NCBI GenBank assembly: GCA_965371325.1
Contig: CBDUXZ010000096.1
Coordinates: 1-7,178, forward strand
Source: CBDUXZ01 sp965371325 [NCBI: uncultured bacterium]
Lineage (GTDB): Bacteria; JAUYMQ01
Direction of reading: 5' to 3'
Length of the DNA stretch: 7,178 nucleotides
Shown here piece after piece: positions 1 through 6,179 of this stretch (its first letter is position 1; the number at the start of each line of letters is the position of its first letter). The translations under genes and the position numbers were made by a program. The notes beneath the pieces are model-generated. The model had not been told where the DNA came from. It searched no databases and saw nothing but the letters and a program-made list of their open reading frames with translations.

Positions 1-62
1 ACCCCCCCCGGGAAGCATCGAAAACCCCCCCTATTTTCCTCCCCTCAGCTTAATAAGTGGGC

Positions 63-111
63 GATGACAAAAATTTCATCACGTTGACGCGCCGGGTGCG
101 CATCGCCGGCG
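63..111. promoter_or_regulatory. Dyads upstream of the porin promoter
   Basis: Two inverted repeats lie 50 to 110 bases ahead of the porin sigma-54 promoter. GATGA (63-67) pairs with TCATC (76-80) around an A/T-rich core. CGCCGG (90-95) pairs with CCGGCG (106-111) and encloses the palindrome TGCGCA (97-102). Enhancer-binding proteins of sigma-54 promoters usually bind dyads at about this distance, so these are candidate sites. Neither has the TGC-N11-GCA form seen upstream of amtB, so the binding protein cannot be named. The A/T core of the first could instead be a bending site. Short GC-rich dyads also arise by chance here. Confidence 0.25.
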
Positions 112-158
112 TGGTTTAACTCGTTGTTTCACGGGGAGAATCTGAAACGGCTCACTCT

Positions 159-174
159 CGGCACGTTTCTTGCT
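159..174 (+). promoter_or_regulatory. Sigma-54 promoter of the porin gene
   Basis: CGGCACGTTTCTTGCT matches the RpoN consensus TGGCACG-N4-TTGCW at every fixed position except the first T. The invariant GG (160-161, -24) and GC (172-173, -12) are separated by the required 10 bases. Transcription would start near 185, giving a leader of about 90 bases before the ATG at 277. Activation would need an enhancer-binding protein; NtrC is plausible because amtB and glnA follow. The promoter lies inside the longest open frame, which begins at 124, and this rules out the upstream start for this transcript. Confidence 0.8.
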
Positions 175-276
175 CAATCTCCGTTGTCCCGTGCCGGGAG
201 AATCCGGAAGAGCATGCGCCGGGGACAGGCCTGCCGCGTTTTATTCCGGAGAGACATCAGCAGAAGGAGAAAACAG

Positions 277-1659
277 ATGGGAACGCTCAAGGGGGCTTCA
301 ACGGGACGCATGCCATCGGCGTTTCTCGTGGGGGCTATGCTTTCGGTAATCCTGGCGGTTGGGGTGTCCTTCCCGTCGAACGCCCAGGCGGGAGGCGGGA
401 AGGCCGTGATGGAAGAGCTCGAGAACATGAAGGCGGAAATTCGAGCGCTCCATCAGAAGACCGACGCTCTGGAGCTTCAAAACGCGGAGAAGAACGGCCA
501 GATCAAGGCCCTTGAAACCCAGGTCGAGAAGACCCACGAGGACCTGACCAGCATGGCCTCTTTCAATTTCATCAACGAGGTCGAGATGTCAGGCTACGTC
601 GACGCCATCGTGACGAATGTCCTCACCAACCCGGATGATCAGGAACGCCGGCTGGGTGTTTTCGAGACCAACTCGCACAGCTTCAACAATCTGGGCTTCA
701 AGCTGGCGTTCGAGAAGCCTACTTCGGAAGAGAGCCGCGCCGGCTTCCGGGTGGACATTCTGAGCGGCGAGACGGGACGCCTTCTGGGCGCCGCCACCAC
801 GGACGTGCCAACGGGGTCGACCGGCCTGGATGATTTCGAGCTCGAGCAGGCCTACATCACCTACAAGGCGGATATTGGGGACGGGCTCGATATTTACGTG
901 GGCAAGTTCGTGACGCTTTTGGGCGCGGAGGTCATCGAGTCTCCCGACAACTTCAATATTAGCCGCTCAATTCTCTTCGGCTTCGCAATTCCCTTCACGC
1001 ACACGGGGATTCGCGCCACTTATCCGCTCACGGACGAGATCTCGGTAACCGCCGGTGTGAACAACGGTTGGGACAACAACGACGACCTCAACCACGGTTA
1101 TACCTACGAGGGGCAGGTTGCCTGGAACCCCAATGAGGAGTTCGGCCTGGTGGTGAATGGCATCTGGGGACCCGAGGTGGTGGGAAGGCAGGAAAACAAG
1201 CGCGGCGTGATAGATGTGGTCGCCACGTGGATGCCCACCGACAAGCTCACGCTCGTTGGAAACTTCGACTGGGGACACGAATCCGGCGTCCCCACTTTTT
1301 TCTCAAACACAGAGTTCGCGCTGGTTAACGGCGAGATCGTGCCCATCATGGCGTCCCGGACAACCAAGCGGGTTGCCGACTGGTACGGGGCGGCGCTGGT
1401 GACGAACTACCAGTTCACCGACCGCTTCCATCTCGCGGGCAGGGTGGAGGCTTTCGTTGATGCGGACGGGTTCCGCACCGGCATGCCGCAGAAGCTGTGG
1501 GAGTACACAATTACCCCCACCTTCTGGGTGACGCCCAAGCTTCTCACGCGGCTCGAGTTCCGAAGCGATCATTCGAACGAGAAGTTCTTCCTGGAGGGGG
1601 GACAGGCAACCTCGCACCAGGAATCGCTCTTCGGAGAAGTGGCGTTCATGTTCCCCTGA
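277..1659 (+). CDS. OmpL-like outer-membrane beta-barrel porin (Bbp2 family)
   Basis: This 460-residue protein is a probable outer-membrane porin of the putative beta-barrel porin-2 (OmpL-like) family. Residues 1-38 form a signal peptide with a hydrophobic core (about 15-32) and an AQA cleavage site. Residues 42-92 are charged, with heptad-like spacing (MEELENMKAEI onwards), and probably form a coiled coil, as in porins that span the periplasm with an N-terminal helix. The barrel follows, with alternating strands, many aromatic residues and the family-type stretch YVGKF (207-211) to FTHTGIRATY (240-249). The C-terminus is FMFP, so the usual terminal aromatic is next to last. The frame is open from 124, but ATG 277 is chosen because AAGGAG (264-269) precedes it by 7 bases and the sigma-54 promoter lies upstream. 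The substrate is unknown. Its place ahead of amtB and its promoter type suggest nitrogen-source uptake, which is inference. Confidence 0.88.
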   Translation: MGTLKGASTGRMPSAFLVGAMLSVILAVGVSFPSNAQAGGGKAVMEELENMKAEIRALHQKTDALELQNAEKNGQIKALETQVEKTHEDLTSMASFNFINEVEMSGYVDAIVTNVLTNPDDQERRLGVFETNSHSFNNLGFKLAFEKPTSEESRAGFRVDILSGETGRLLGAATTDVPTGSTGLDDFELEQAYITYKADIGDGLDIYVGKFVTLLGAEVIESPDNFNISRSILFGFAIPFTHTGIRATYPLTDEISVTAGVNNGWDNNDDLNHGYTYEGQVAWNPNEEFGLVVNGIWGPEVVGRQENKRGVIDVVATWMPTDKLTLVGNFDWGHESGVPTFFSNTEFALVNGEIVPIMASRTTKRVADWYGAALVTNYQFTDRFHLAGRVEAFVDADGFRTGMPQKLWEYTITPTFWVTPKLLTRLEFRSDHSNEKFFLEGGQATSHQESLFGEVAFMFP

Positions 1660-1690
1660 GGCGCAGTCGTCTGGGAGGGGAGTTTCGGGG

Positions 1691-1723
1691 GAGGCGGGAG
1701 GGTCGGTTTCGCCCTCCCGCCTC
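1691..1723 (+). terminator. GC-rich hairpin after the porin gene
   Basis: GAGGCGGGAGGG (1691-1702) is perfectly complementary to CCCTCCCGCCTC (1712-1723), with a 9-base loop, 32 bases after the porin stop codon. There is no T-run after it, so it is not a canonical intrinsic terminator. It may stabilise the 3' end of the porin mRNA or act with another factor. Very similar arms occur after amtB and glnA. Confidence 0.55.
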
Positions 1724-1739
1724 TGAAATCCCCGCCGCG

Positions 1740-1870
1740 ATGAGGGCCGTCCGTTAAGCCCAGGACGGAGGCAGGCCAGGGTCCCGCTGGAGGGTGCATG
1801 AAGAAGAATGTGCCTCCCGCGCCCCGACCGGAGTCGGCATTTATGCGGCAGGCCATCGGCCTGTTTTTTT
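1740..1870 (+). other. Structured intergenic stretch, possible small RNA or porin 3' UTR
   Basis: Four stems can be drawn in about 130 bases. CCGTCC pairs with GGACGG around the 10-base loop gttaagccca. GGAGG plus TGCAT pairs imperfectly with ATGTGCCTCC around position 1800. CCGAC pairs with GTCGG around a CGGA loop near 1825-1840. The last is the terminator at 1849-1870. The stretch could be the 3' untranslated region of the porin mRNA or an independent small RNA. No promoter of its own was recognised and it matches no RNA family known to me. An open frame starting ATG 1798 runs through it but is judged spurious. Confidence 0.3.
1849..1870 (+). terminator. Intrinsic terminator upstream of the amtB control region
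   Basis: CAGGCC (1849-1854), loop ATC, GGCCTG (1858-1863), then seven T's (1864-1870). This is a textbook Rho-independent terminator on the plus strand. It would end transcripts from the porin side and insulate the amtB enhancer and promoter that follow. Confidence 0.8.
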
Positions 1871-1902
1871 GTGCCCTGGCCCGTCCCGGCCGCCCCGCGC
1901 CC

Positions 1903-1919
1903 TGCCCAGAAATTGGGCA
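1903..1919. promoter_or_regulatory. NtrC-like enhancer site 1
   Basis: TGCCCAGAAATTGGGCA is a perfect dyad with 6-bp arms, 7-bp if the flanking C1902 and G1920 are counted, around a 5-base centre. It has the TGC-N11-GCA architecture of NtrC (GlnG) sites, whose usual consensus is TGCACY-N5-RGTGCA. Its centre is about 117 bases before the predicted amtB start point, a normal distance for an NtrC enhancer. The inner bases differ from the enterobacterial consensus, so another enhancer-binding protein is possible. Confidence 0.55.
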
Positions 1920-1921
1920 GA

Positions 1922-1938
1922 TGCCTATCGGCTGCGCA
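1922..1938. promoter_or_regulatory. NtrC-like enhancer site 2 (weak)
   Basis: TGCCTATCGGCTGCGCA keeps the TGC-N11-GCA spacing but its inner bases are not symmetrical. It starts three bases after site 1, with centres 19 bases apart. Paired sites are usual at NtrC enhancers, which lends some support. The right part also belongs to the palindrome GCTGCGCAGC (1931-1940), which may be the real signal or coincidence. Confidence 0.3.
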
Positions 1939-2001
1939 GCAGCGGCCCCCTCTCCACGGGCCGCGGCGTCGGGACTTGGCGTATTCAGGGCATTTTCGGG
2001 G

Positions 2002-2017
2002 TGGCACGATCATTGCT
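2002..2017 (+). promoter_or_regulatory. Sigma-54 promoter of amtB
   Basis: TGGCACGATCATTGCT matches all fixed bases of the RpoN consensus TGGCACG-N4-TTGCW, with GG at 2003-2004 and GC at 2015-2016. Transcription would begin near 2028, about 77 bases ahead of the GTG start. Together with the NtrC-like dyads upstream this suggests induction of amtB, and probably of glnB and glnA behind it, when nitrogen is limiting. Confidence 0.92.
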
Positions 2018-2058
2018 ATGTGGGGGCGATGGGTGGCTCGTTTGTGCAATTCATTTTT

Positions 2059-2092
2059 CGGGGGGCCGCATCCAGAGTAGGTGGGGCCCCCG
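2059..2092 (+). other. Leader hairpin next to the amtB ribosome binding site
   Basis: CGGGGG (2059-2064) pairs with CCCCCG (2087-2092), and CC/GG can add to the stem past a bulged G. The 3' arm ends one base before the AGGAGG at 2094-2099. The hairpin lies inside the predicted amtB leader and could affect ribosome access or mRNA stability. A role is inferred only. Confidence 0.35.
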
Positions 2093-2104
2093 TAGGAGGT
2101 TCGC

Positions 2105-3520
2105 GTGAAGCGCCTTGAAAAGTTTCTCAGCGCAACCGCTTTTGGGGCGTTGCTGGTGGGCCTTCTGCCCGCGATTGCGCGGGCCGAGGGCGAAGTCGTA
2201 AAGGCGGACACTGGTGACACCGCGTGGATTCTGACTTCTTCAGCACTTGTGCTGATGATGACTGTGCCCGGTCTCGCCTTCTTCTACGGCGGCCTGGTGC
2301 GCGGTAAGAACGCGCTTTCGACCATCATGCACAGCTTCGTCATGATGGGGATCATATCCGTCACCTGGGTTGTCTGCGGATATTCGATTGCTTTCGGGCC
2401 GGATGTCGCCGGTCTGTTCGGAAACCCGCTGACCTATCTCGGTTTGACGGGGATAGGGTCGGATAGTGTCGAGGGGACCATTCCCACCTACGCCTTCGTC
2501 GTCTTCCAGCTCATGTTCGCGATCATCACGCCGGCGCTCATCAGCGGCGCGATCGCCGAGCGGATGAAGTTCAAGTCCTACATCCTCTTCATGGTTCTCT
2601 GGGCCACGTTCATCTACGCGCCCCTCTGCCACTGGGTCTGGGGCGGAGGCTGGATCGCCGAGAAGTGGGGAGCGCTCGACTTTGCCGGTGGAACGGTCGT
2701 CCACATCTCCTCCGGCTCGAGCGCGCTGATTGCCGCGATACTCCTCGGGCGCCGCCGCGGATTCGGATCGGAGCCCATGCCGCCGCATAATCTCCCCTTC
2801 ACGGTTCTTGGCGCCGCGCTCCTCTGGGTAGGCTGGTTCGGCTTCAACGCCGGAAGCGCGCTGGGCTCCAATGGGCTTGCGGCAACGGCGTTCATCACGA
2901 CGAACACCGCCACGGGCGCCGCGGTGCTCGGCTGGATGTTCACCGAGTGGTTCCTTCGCGGCAAGCCGACGGCGCTCGGCGCGGCATCGGGCGCGGTGGC
3001 AGGCCTTGTGGCCATTACACCCGCTGCAGGCTTCGTGACGCCGCTCGCCTCGCTCCTGATCGGCGGTGTGGCCGGCGCGCTCTGCTACGCGGCCGTCAAC
3101 TTCAAGGCCAAGCTCGGCTACGATGACGCCCTCGATGTGGTGGGCGTCCACGCGGTCGGCGGAACCTGGGGCGCCCTCGCGACCGGCGTCTTCGCCTGGA
3201 CGGCGATCAACGCCGATGGCGCGAACGGTCTCATTCACGGCAACCCGGGGCTTTTGCTCATCCAGCTGAAAGCCGTCCTGGCAACGTGGGCTTTCTGCAT
3301 GGTGGGTACGTTCATCCTGCTGAAGATCACCGGTGTTCTAACGGGCGGAATTCGCGTCACGGACGAGGATGAGGTCGCAGGCCTCGACATCACCCAGCAC
3401 AGCGAGCAGGCCTATACAGGCGCGGGATTTGGTGGTTCGACCACGGGGATTGGCTCCCATGTCGCCAGCAGCGTCGTGGAGCCCGTTCCCGTGACCAGTC
3501 CGGCCAAATCGACCCTCTAG
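2105..3520 (+). CDS. amtB: Ammonium transporter AmtB
   Basis: This 471-residue inner-membrane channel of the Amt/Mep/Rh family conducts ammonium into the cytoplasm. Residues 1-27 form a cleavable signal peptide ending AIARA, as in E. coli AmtB. About eleven membrane segments follow. The pore's twin histidines are H200 (GGTVVHISSG) and H349 (VVGVHAVGG), and the phenylalanine gate residues correspond to F138 and F247. D192 and W179 of the periplasmic recruitment site and S251 are also present. The cytoplasmic tail has the conserved motif IRVTDEDEVAGLDITQHSE that meets PII proteins. About 34 Gly/Ser/Val-rich residues extend past the usual end. Translation starts at GTG 2105, five bases after AGGAGG (2094-2099). 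The sigma-54 promoter and NtrC-like sites lie upstream, and the PII gene lies downstream. Identification is secure. Confidence 0.97.
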   Translation: MKRLEKFLSATAFGALLVGLLPAIARAEGEVVKADTGDTAWILTSSALVLMMTVPGLAFFYGGLVRGKNALSTIMHSFVMMGIISVTWVVCGYSIAFGPDVAGLFGNPLTYLGLTGIGSDSVEGTIPTYAFVVFQLMFAIITPALISGAIAERMKFKSYILFMVLWATFIYAPLCHWVWGGGWIAEKWGALDFAGGTVVHISSGSSALIAAILLGRRRGFGSEPMPPHNLPFTVLGAALLWVGWFGFNAGSALGSNGLAATAFITTNTATGAAVLGWMFTEWFLRGKPTALGAASGAVAGLVAITPAAGFVTPLASLLIGGVAGALCYAAVNFKAKLGYDDALDVVGVHAVGGTWGALATGVFAWTAINADGANGLIHGNPGLLLIQLKAVLATWAFCMVGTFILLKITGVLTGGIRVTDEDEVAGLDITQHSEQAYTGAGFGGSTTGIGSHVASSVVEPVPVTSPAKSTL

Positions 3521-3538
3521 GCCGGGGAATTTCCGTAG

Positions 3539-3571
3539 GGGAGGCGGTGGGCCCGCTCGCCGCCGCCTCCC
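3539..3571 (+). terminator. GC-rich hairpin after amtB
   Basis: GGGAGGCGGTGG (3539-3550) pairs with CCGCCGCCTCCC (3560-3571), 12 pairs including one T-G wobble, with a 9-base loop, 18 bases after the amtB stop. It is followed by cggtccctcggg and no T-run. It may cause partial termination or protect the amtB mRNA end, which would set the ratio of amtB to glnB message. Confidence 0.45.
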
Positions 3572-3641
3572 GGTCCCTCGGGCCGTCACAGGGGCCCTCG
3601 ATGGACAGGTCAAACATCTTTGTGATAGGAATCGCCGGGCT

Positions 3642-3709
3642 CTGTCGTTGAGGCGGGCCGAGGAGCCGGAAACGGCAAACCCGCCTGGGCGCAGCAGACA
3701 GGCAGGAGG
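3642..3709 (+). promoter_or_regulatory. Structured leader upstream of glnB
   Basis: Nested pairings can be drawn. CTGTC (3642-3646) pairs with GACAG (3697-3701). AGGCGGG (3651-3657) pairs with CCCGCCT (3680-3686). GCCG (3665-3668) pairs with CGGC (3673-3676) around a GAAA tetraloop of the stable GNRA class. The AGGAGG ribosome binding site (3704-3709) begins two bases after the outer stem. This may be a cis-acting RNA element or only a processing or stability structure. It matches no riboswitch class I can name. No sigma-54 promoter was found between amtB and glnB. Confidence 0.35.
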
Positions 3710-3714
3710 AATGA

Positions 3715-4056
<342 letters not shown>

Positions 4057-4065
4057 GGAGTCGGC

Positions 4066-4140
4066 TACGCGCTCGGCGCGTACGGGTTCCGAGAGGAAGC
4101 GCGTCGGACGTTTTGTCCATGAAACGTCCGACATCTTTTT
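4066..4140 (+). terminator. Terminator or attenuator between glnB and glnA
   Basis: GTCGGACGTTT (4103-4113) is perfectly complementary to AAACGTCCGAC (4122-4132) with an 8-base loop, and a run of five T's follows at 4136-4140. This has the form of an intrinsic terminator, 38 bases before the glnA start. A first hairpin, TACGCGC (4066-4072) with GCGCGTA (4076-4082), stands just ahead. Its ACGCGC could also pair with the second GCGCGT (4099-4104), which overlaps the base of the terminator stem, so alternative folds are possible. No strong separate glnA promoter is visible after it, so glnA expression may depend on read-through. Confidence 0.6.
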
Positions 4141-4178
4141 AATCGGTAGTTGAAAATATGCGACAGAAGGAGAAAACG

Positions 4179-5591
4179 ATGACACCCAAAGAGGTGCTGG
4201 CGTTTGCCAAGAAAAACGGCGCGGTCATGCTGGACCTCAAGTTCATGGACTTCCCCGGCTTGTGGCAGCATTTCTCGGTACCGATTGAAGAGCTGGGGGA
4301 GGGAAACTTCGAGGACGGGTACGGCTTCGATGGATCGAGCATCCGGGGCTGGCAGCCCATTCACGCGAGCGACATGCTCGTTATTCCCGACGGTGCAACG
4401 GCCGTGATGGATCCTTTCACGGCCCACCCGACCCTCAGCATGATCTGCAATATCGTGGATCCGATCACGCGGGAGAAGTACTCCCGCGATCCGCGCAACA
4501 TCGCGCAGAAGGCAGAGGGGTACGTCAGCTCGAGCGGCATAGCCGACGCGATCTACATCGGCCCCGAAGCGGAATTTTTCATCCTGAACGACGTTCGATT
4601 CGCCAATACGCAGGCCCACGCCTTCTATTATGTCGATTCGATCGAGGCTCAGTGGAACACCGGAAAGGAAGAGAACCCGAACCTGGGTTACAAGCCCCGT
4701 TACAAGGAGGGCTACTTCCCCGTGCCGCCGATGGATCGCATGCAGGACGTTCGCACCGAGATGGTTCTTGAAATGAGCAAGGTGGGCATTGTCATCGAGT
4801 GCCAGCACCATGAGGTGGCGACGGCCGGCCAGGCCGAAATCGACATGAAATACGCGCCCCTCACGAGGATGGCCGACAACCTCATGTGGTACAAGTACTG
4901 CTGCAAGATGGTGGCACTCCGTAACAACCTCTCGGTCACCTTCATGCCCAAGCCCGTCTTCGACGATAACGGTTCGGGCATGCACTGCCACCAGTCGCTC
5001 TGGAAAGGCGGGAAGCCGCTCTTCGCTGGTGACAGCTACGGCGGTATTTCGCAAATGGCCATGCACTACATCGGTGGCATCCTGAAGCATGCCTCGGCGC
5101 TCGCGGCCTTCACGAATCCCACCACGAACTCCTACAAGCGGCTGGTGCCGGGATTCGAGGCCCCTGTGAACCTCGCCTACTCGAGCCGGAACCGGTCGGC
5201 CGCCGTGCGTATCCCGATGTACTCGGCGAGCCCGAAGGCCAAGCGGATCGAGGTGCGGTTCCCGGATCCGTCCTGCAACGGGTACCTCGCTTTCGCGGCG
5301 ATGTGCATGGCCGGGATTGACGGGATCGAGAACAAAATCGATCCGGGCGATCCGCTCGACAAGGACATCTATTCACTCTCGCCGGAGGAGCTGGCGGAGG
5401 TGCCGACGATGCCCGGATCGCTCGAGGGCGCGCTCGATGCGCTGGAGGAGGATCACGAGTTCCTGCTCAAGGGCGACGTGTTCACCCAGGACGCCATTGA
5501 CATGTGGCTCGAGTACAAGCGAACCCGCGAGGTGAACGAGCTTCGGCTGCGACCGCACCCCTACGAGTTCGCCATGTACTACGACTGCTGA
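4179..5591 (+). CDS. glnA: Glutamine synthetase type I (GSI-beta)
   Basis: This 470-residue cytoplasmic enzyme, a dodecamer in the family, makes glutamine from glutamate, ammonium and ATP. Its length matches E. coli GlnA (469). Active-site residues are visible: D51 (GFDGSS), E130 and E132 (GPEAEFF), E212 and E220 ([12 protein letters not shown]), H269 (GMHCHQS), flap E327 (PGFEAP), R339 (NRSA) and E358 ([10 protein letters not shown]). Y398 in DIYSLSPEE is the adenylylation tyrosine (Y397 in E. coli), so GlnE-type control is expected. The frame is open from ATG 4158, but ATG 4179 is chosen: AAGGAG (4167-4172) lies between the two ATGs, 6 bases before the second, and the product then aligns with the family N-terminus. 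It follows glnB by 122 bases, with a terminator-like hairpin between. Identification is secure. Confidence 0.98.
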   Translation: MTPKEVLAFAKKNGAVMLDLKFMDFPGLWQHFSVPIEELGEGNFEDGYGFDGSSIRGWQPIHASDMLVIPDGATAVMDPFTAHPTLSMICNIVDPITREKYSRDPRNIAQKAEGYVSSSGIADAIYIGPEAEFFILNDVRFANTQAHAFYYVDSIEAQWNTGKEENPNLGYKPRYKEGYFPVPPMDRMQDVRTEMVLEMSKVGIVIECQHHEVATAGQAEIDMKYAPLTRMADNLMWYKYCCKMVALRNNLSVTFMPKPVFDDNGSGMHCHQSLWKGGKPLFAGDSYGGISQMAMHYIGGILKHASALAAFTNPTTNSYKRLVPGFEAPVNLAYSSRNRSAAVRIPMYSASPKAKRIEVRFPDPSCNGYLAFAAMCMAGIDGIENKIDPGDPLDKDIYSLSPEELAEVPTMPGSLEGALDALEEDHEFLLKGDVFTQDAIDMWLEYKRTREVNELRLRPHPYEFAMYYDC

Positions 5592-5616
5592 GCTTCGCAG
5601 TCAGTTTCGAACGCAA

Positions 5617-5646
5617 AAGCGGGAGGAGCCAGGGCTCCTCCCGCTT
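5617..5646. terminator. Bidirectional terminator between glnA and the DoxX-like gene
   Basis: AAGCGGGAGGAGCC (5617-5630) and GGCTCCTCCCGCTT (5633-5646) form a perfect 14-bp inverted repeat separated by two bases, with an effective loop of CAGG. It lies 25 bases after the glnA stop and beyond the end of the convergent minus-strand gene. On the minus strand it ends in a run of four T's; on the plus strand the T-run is only two. It probably terminates both converging transcripts. The rest of the 143-base gap holds only the palindrome GTTCGCGAAC (5679-5688). Confidence 0.75.
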
Positions 5647-5734
5647 CCGTTGGGGGTCAGGCTTTCTTTCCTTTTCTTGTTCGCGAACGGCTAGCACGGT
5701 GGTTGGAGCATCAGACATCCGGCGTGTTGCTTGG

Positions 5735-6130
5735 CTACGCGATCGCCCACTTCGTGTCCAGCTCGCGCAGATAGTAGAGTGTGAAACAAGCAGCAAGCAT
5801 GGGCAGCGCGGCGAAGAACAGGAGATTCTCGAAAGGATCGAGGTACTGGCGGTAGGATGAGAACGTGGAGACAGCGTGGAGTAGAAGGACCAATCCGTAT
5901 GTAAGCCGCTTCCGGTAACCGGCAAGAAAGGCGAAAAGGAGGAGGAATTCCAGCGCCCCAATCAGGATAAACGACTTTCGGCCGAGTCCCCCGATGAAAT
6001 AGAAATGCTCATAGACGCTGGCTGCGTGCGATGGGTTGATGAACTTGTCGAGGGTCCAGACAAGCATGACGGTGAAAATGCTCACGCGCAAAGTGAGAAG
6101 CGCCAGGCGAACGCGAGCGCGATTGTTCAT
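5735..6130 (-). CDS. DoxX-like small membrane protein
   Basis: This 131-residue protein has four probable membrane helices (about 9-27, 53-71, 76-92 and 101-120). The stretch LVWTLDKFINP (23-33) after the first helix resembles DoxX/DoxD-type proteins, a broad family of quinone- or thiol-linked membrane proteins, many of unknown role. The start is ATG at 6130, preceded by GAGGA four bases upstream. The frame is open further upstream to 6244, but that would add a polar N-terminal piece overlapping the preceding gene. It lies 49 bases after the 119-residue gene on the same strand, so the two may share a transcript. It converges on glnA and has no evident link to nitrogen metabolism. The family call is moderate and the function is unknown. 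Confidence 0.65.
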   Translation of the reverse strand: MNNRARVRLALLTLRVSIFTVMLVWTLDKFINPSHAASVYEHFYFIGGLGRKSFILIGALEFLLLFAFLAGYRKRLTYGLVLLLHAVSTFSSYRQYLDPFENLLFFAALPMLAACFTLYYLRELDTKWAIA

Positions 6131-6179
6131 CGGTTCCTCGAAGTTTTTGATCTGATGAAACCCTGAACCAGCAATCCCC

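Noticed and set aside
84-112. TTGACG as the -35 element of a sigma-70 promoter for the porin
   Set aside because: No TATAAT-like sequence lies 16-18 bases downstream.
112-130. TGGTTTAACTCGTTGTT as another sigma-54 promoter
   Set aside because: Spacing between the two elements is one base too long and the -12 GC is missing. The site at 159-174 is far better.
124-276. N-terminal extension of the porin frame from the codon at 124
   Set aside because: The sigma-54 promoter lies within it, the added residues are arginine-rich and would precede the signal peptide, and ATG 277 has a proper ribosome binding site.
1798-2118. Open frame of 106 codons (MKKNVPPAPRP...) in the porin-amtB gap, with GGAGGG upstream
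   Set aside because: It runs through the T7 terminator, the NtrC-like dyads, the sigma-54 promoter and the amtB start, and its composition is low-complexity Ala/Pro/Gly/Arg without a recognisable domain.
2240-3238. Long minus-strand open frame opposite amtB
   Set aside because: It is an antisense shadow of the GC-rich amtB gene, rich in Arg/Gly/Glu with no domain. The plus-strand gene is certain.
4113-4143. Possible sigma-70 promoter TTGTCC...TTTAAT ahead of glnA
   Set aside because: The -35 match is poor, the spacing is 19 bases, and it coincides with the terminator stem and T-run, which explain the sequence better.
4065-5090. Long minus-strand open frame opposite glnA
   Set aside because: It is antisense to an unmistakable glnA and covers the terminator hairpin, with no ribosome binding site or family pattern.
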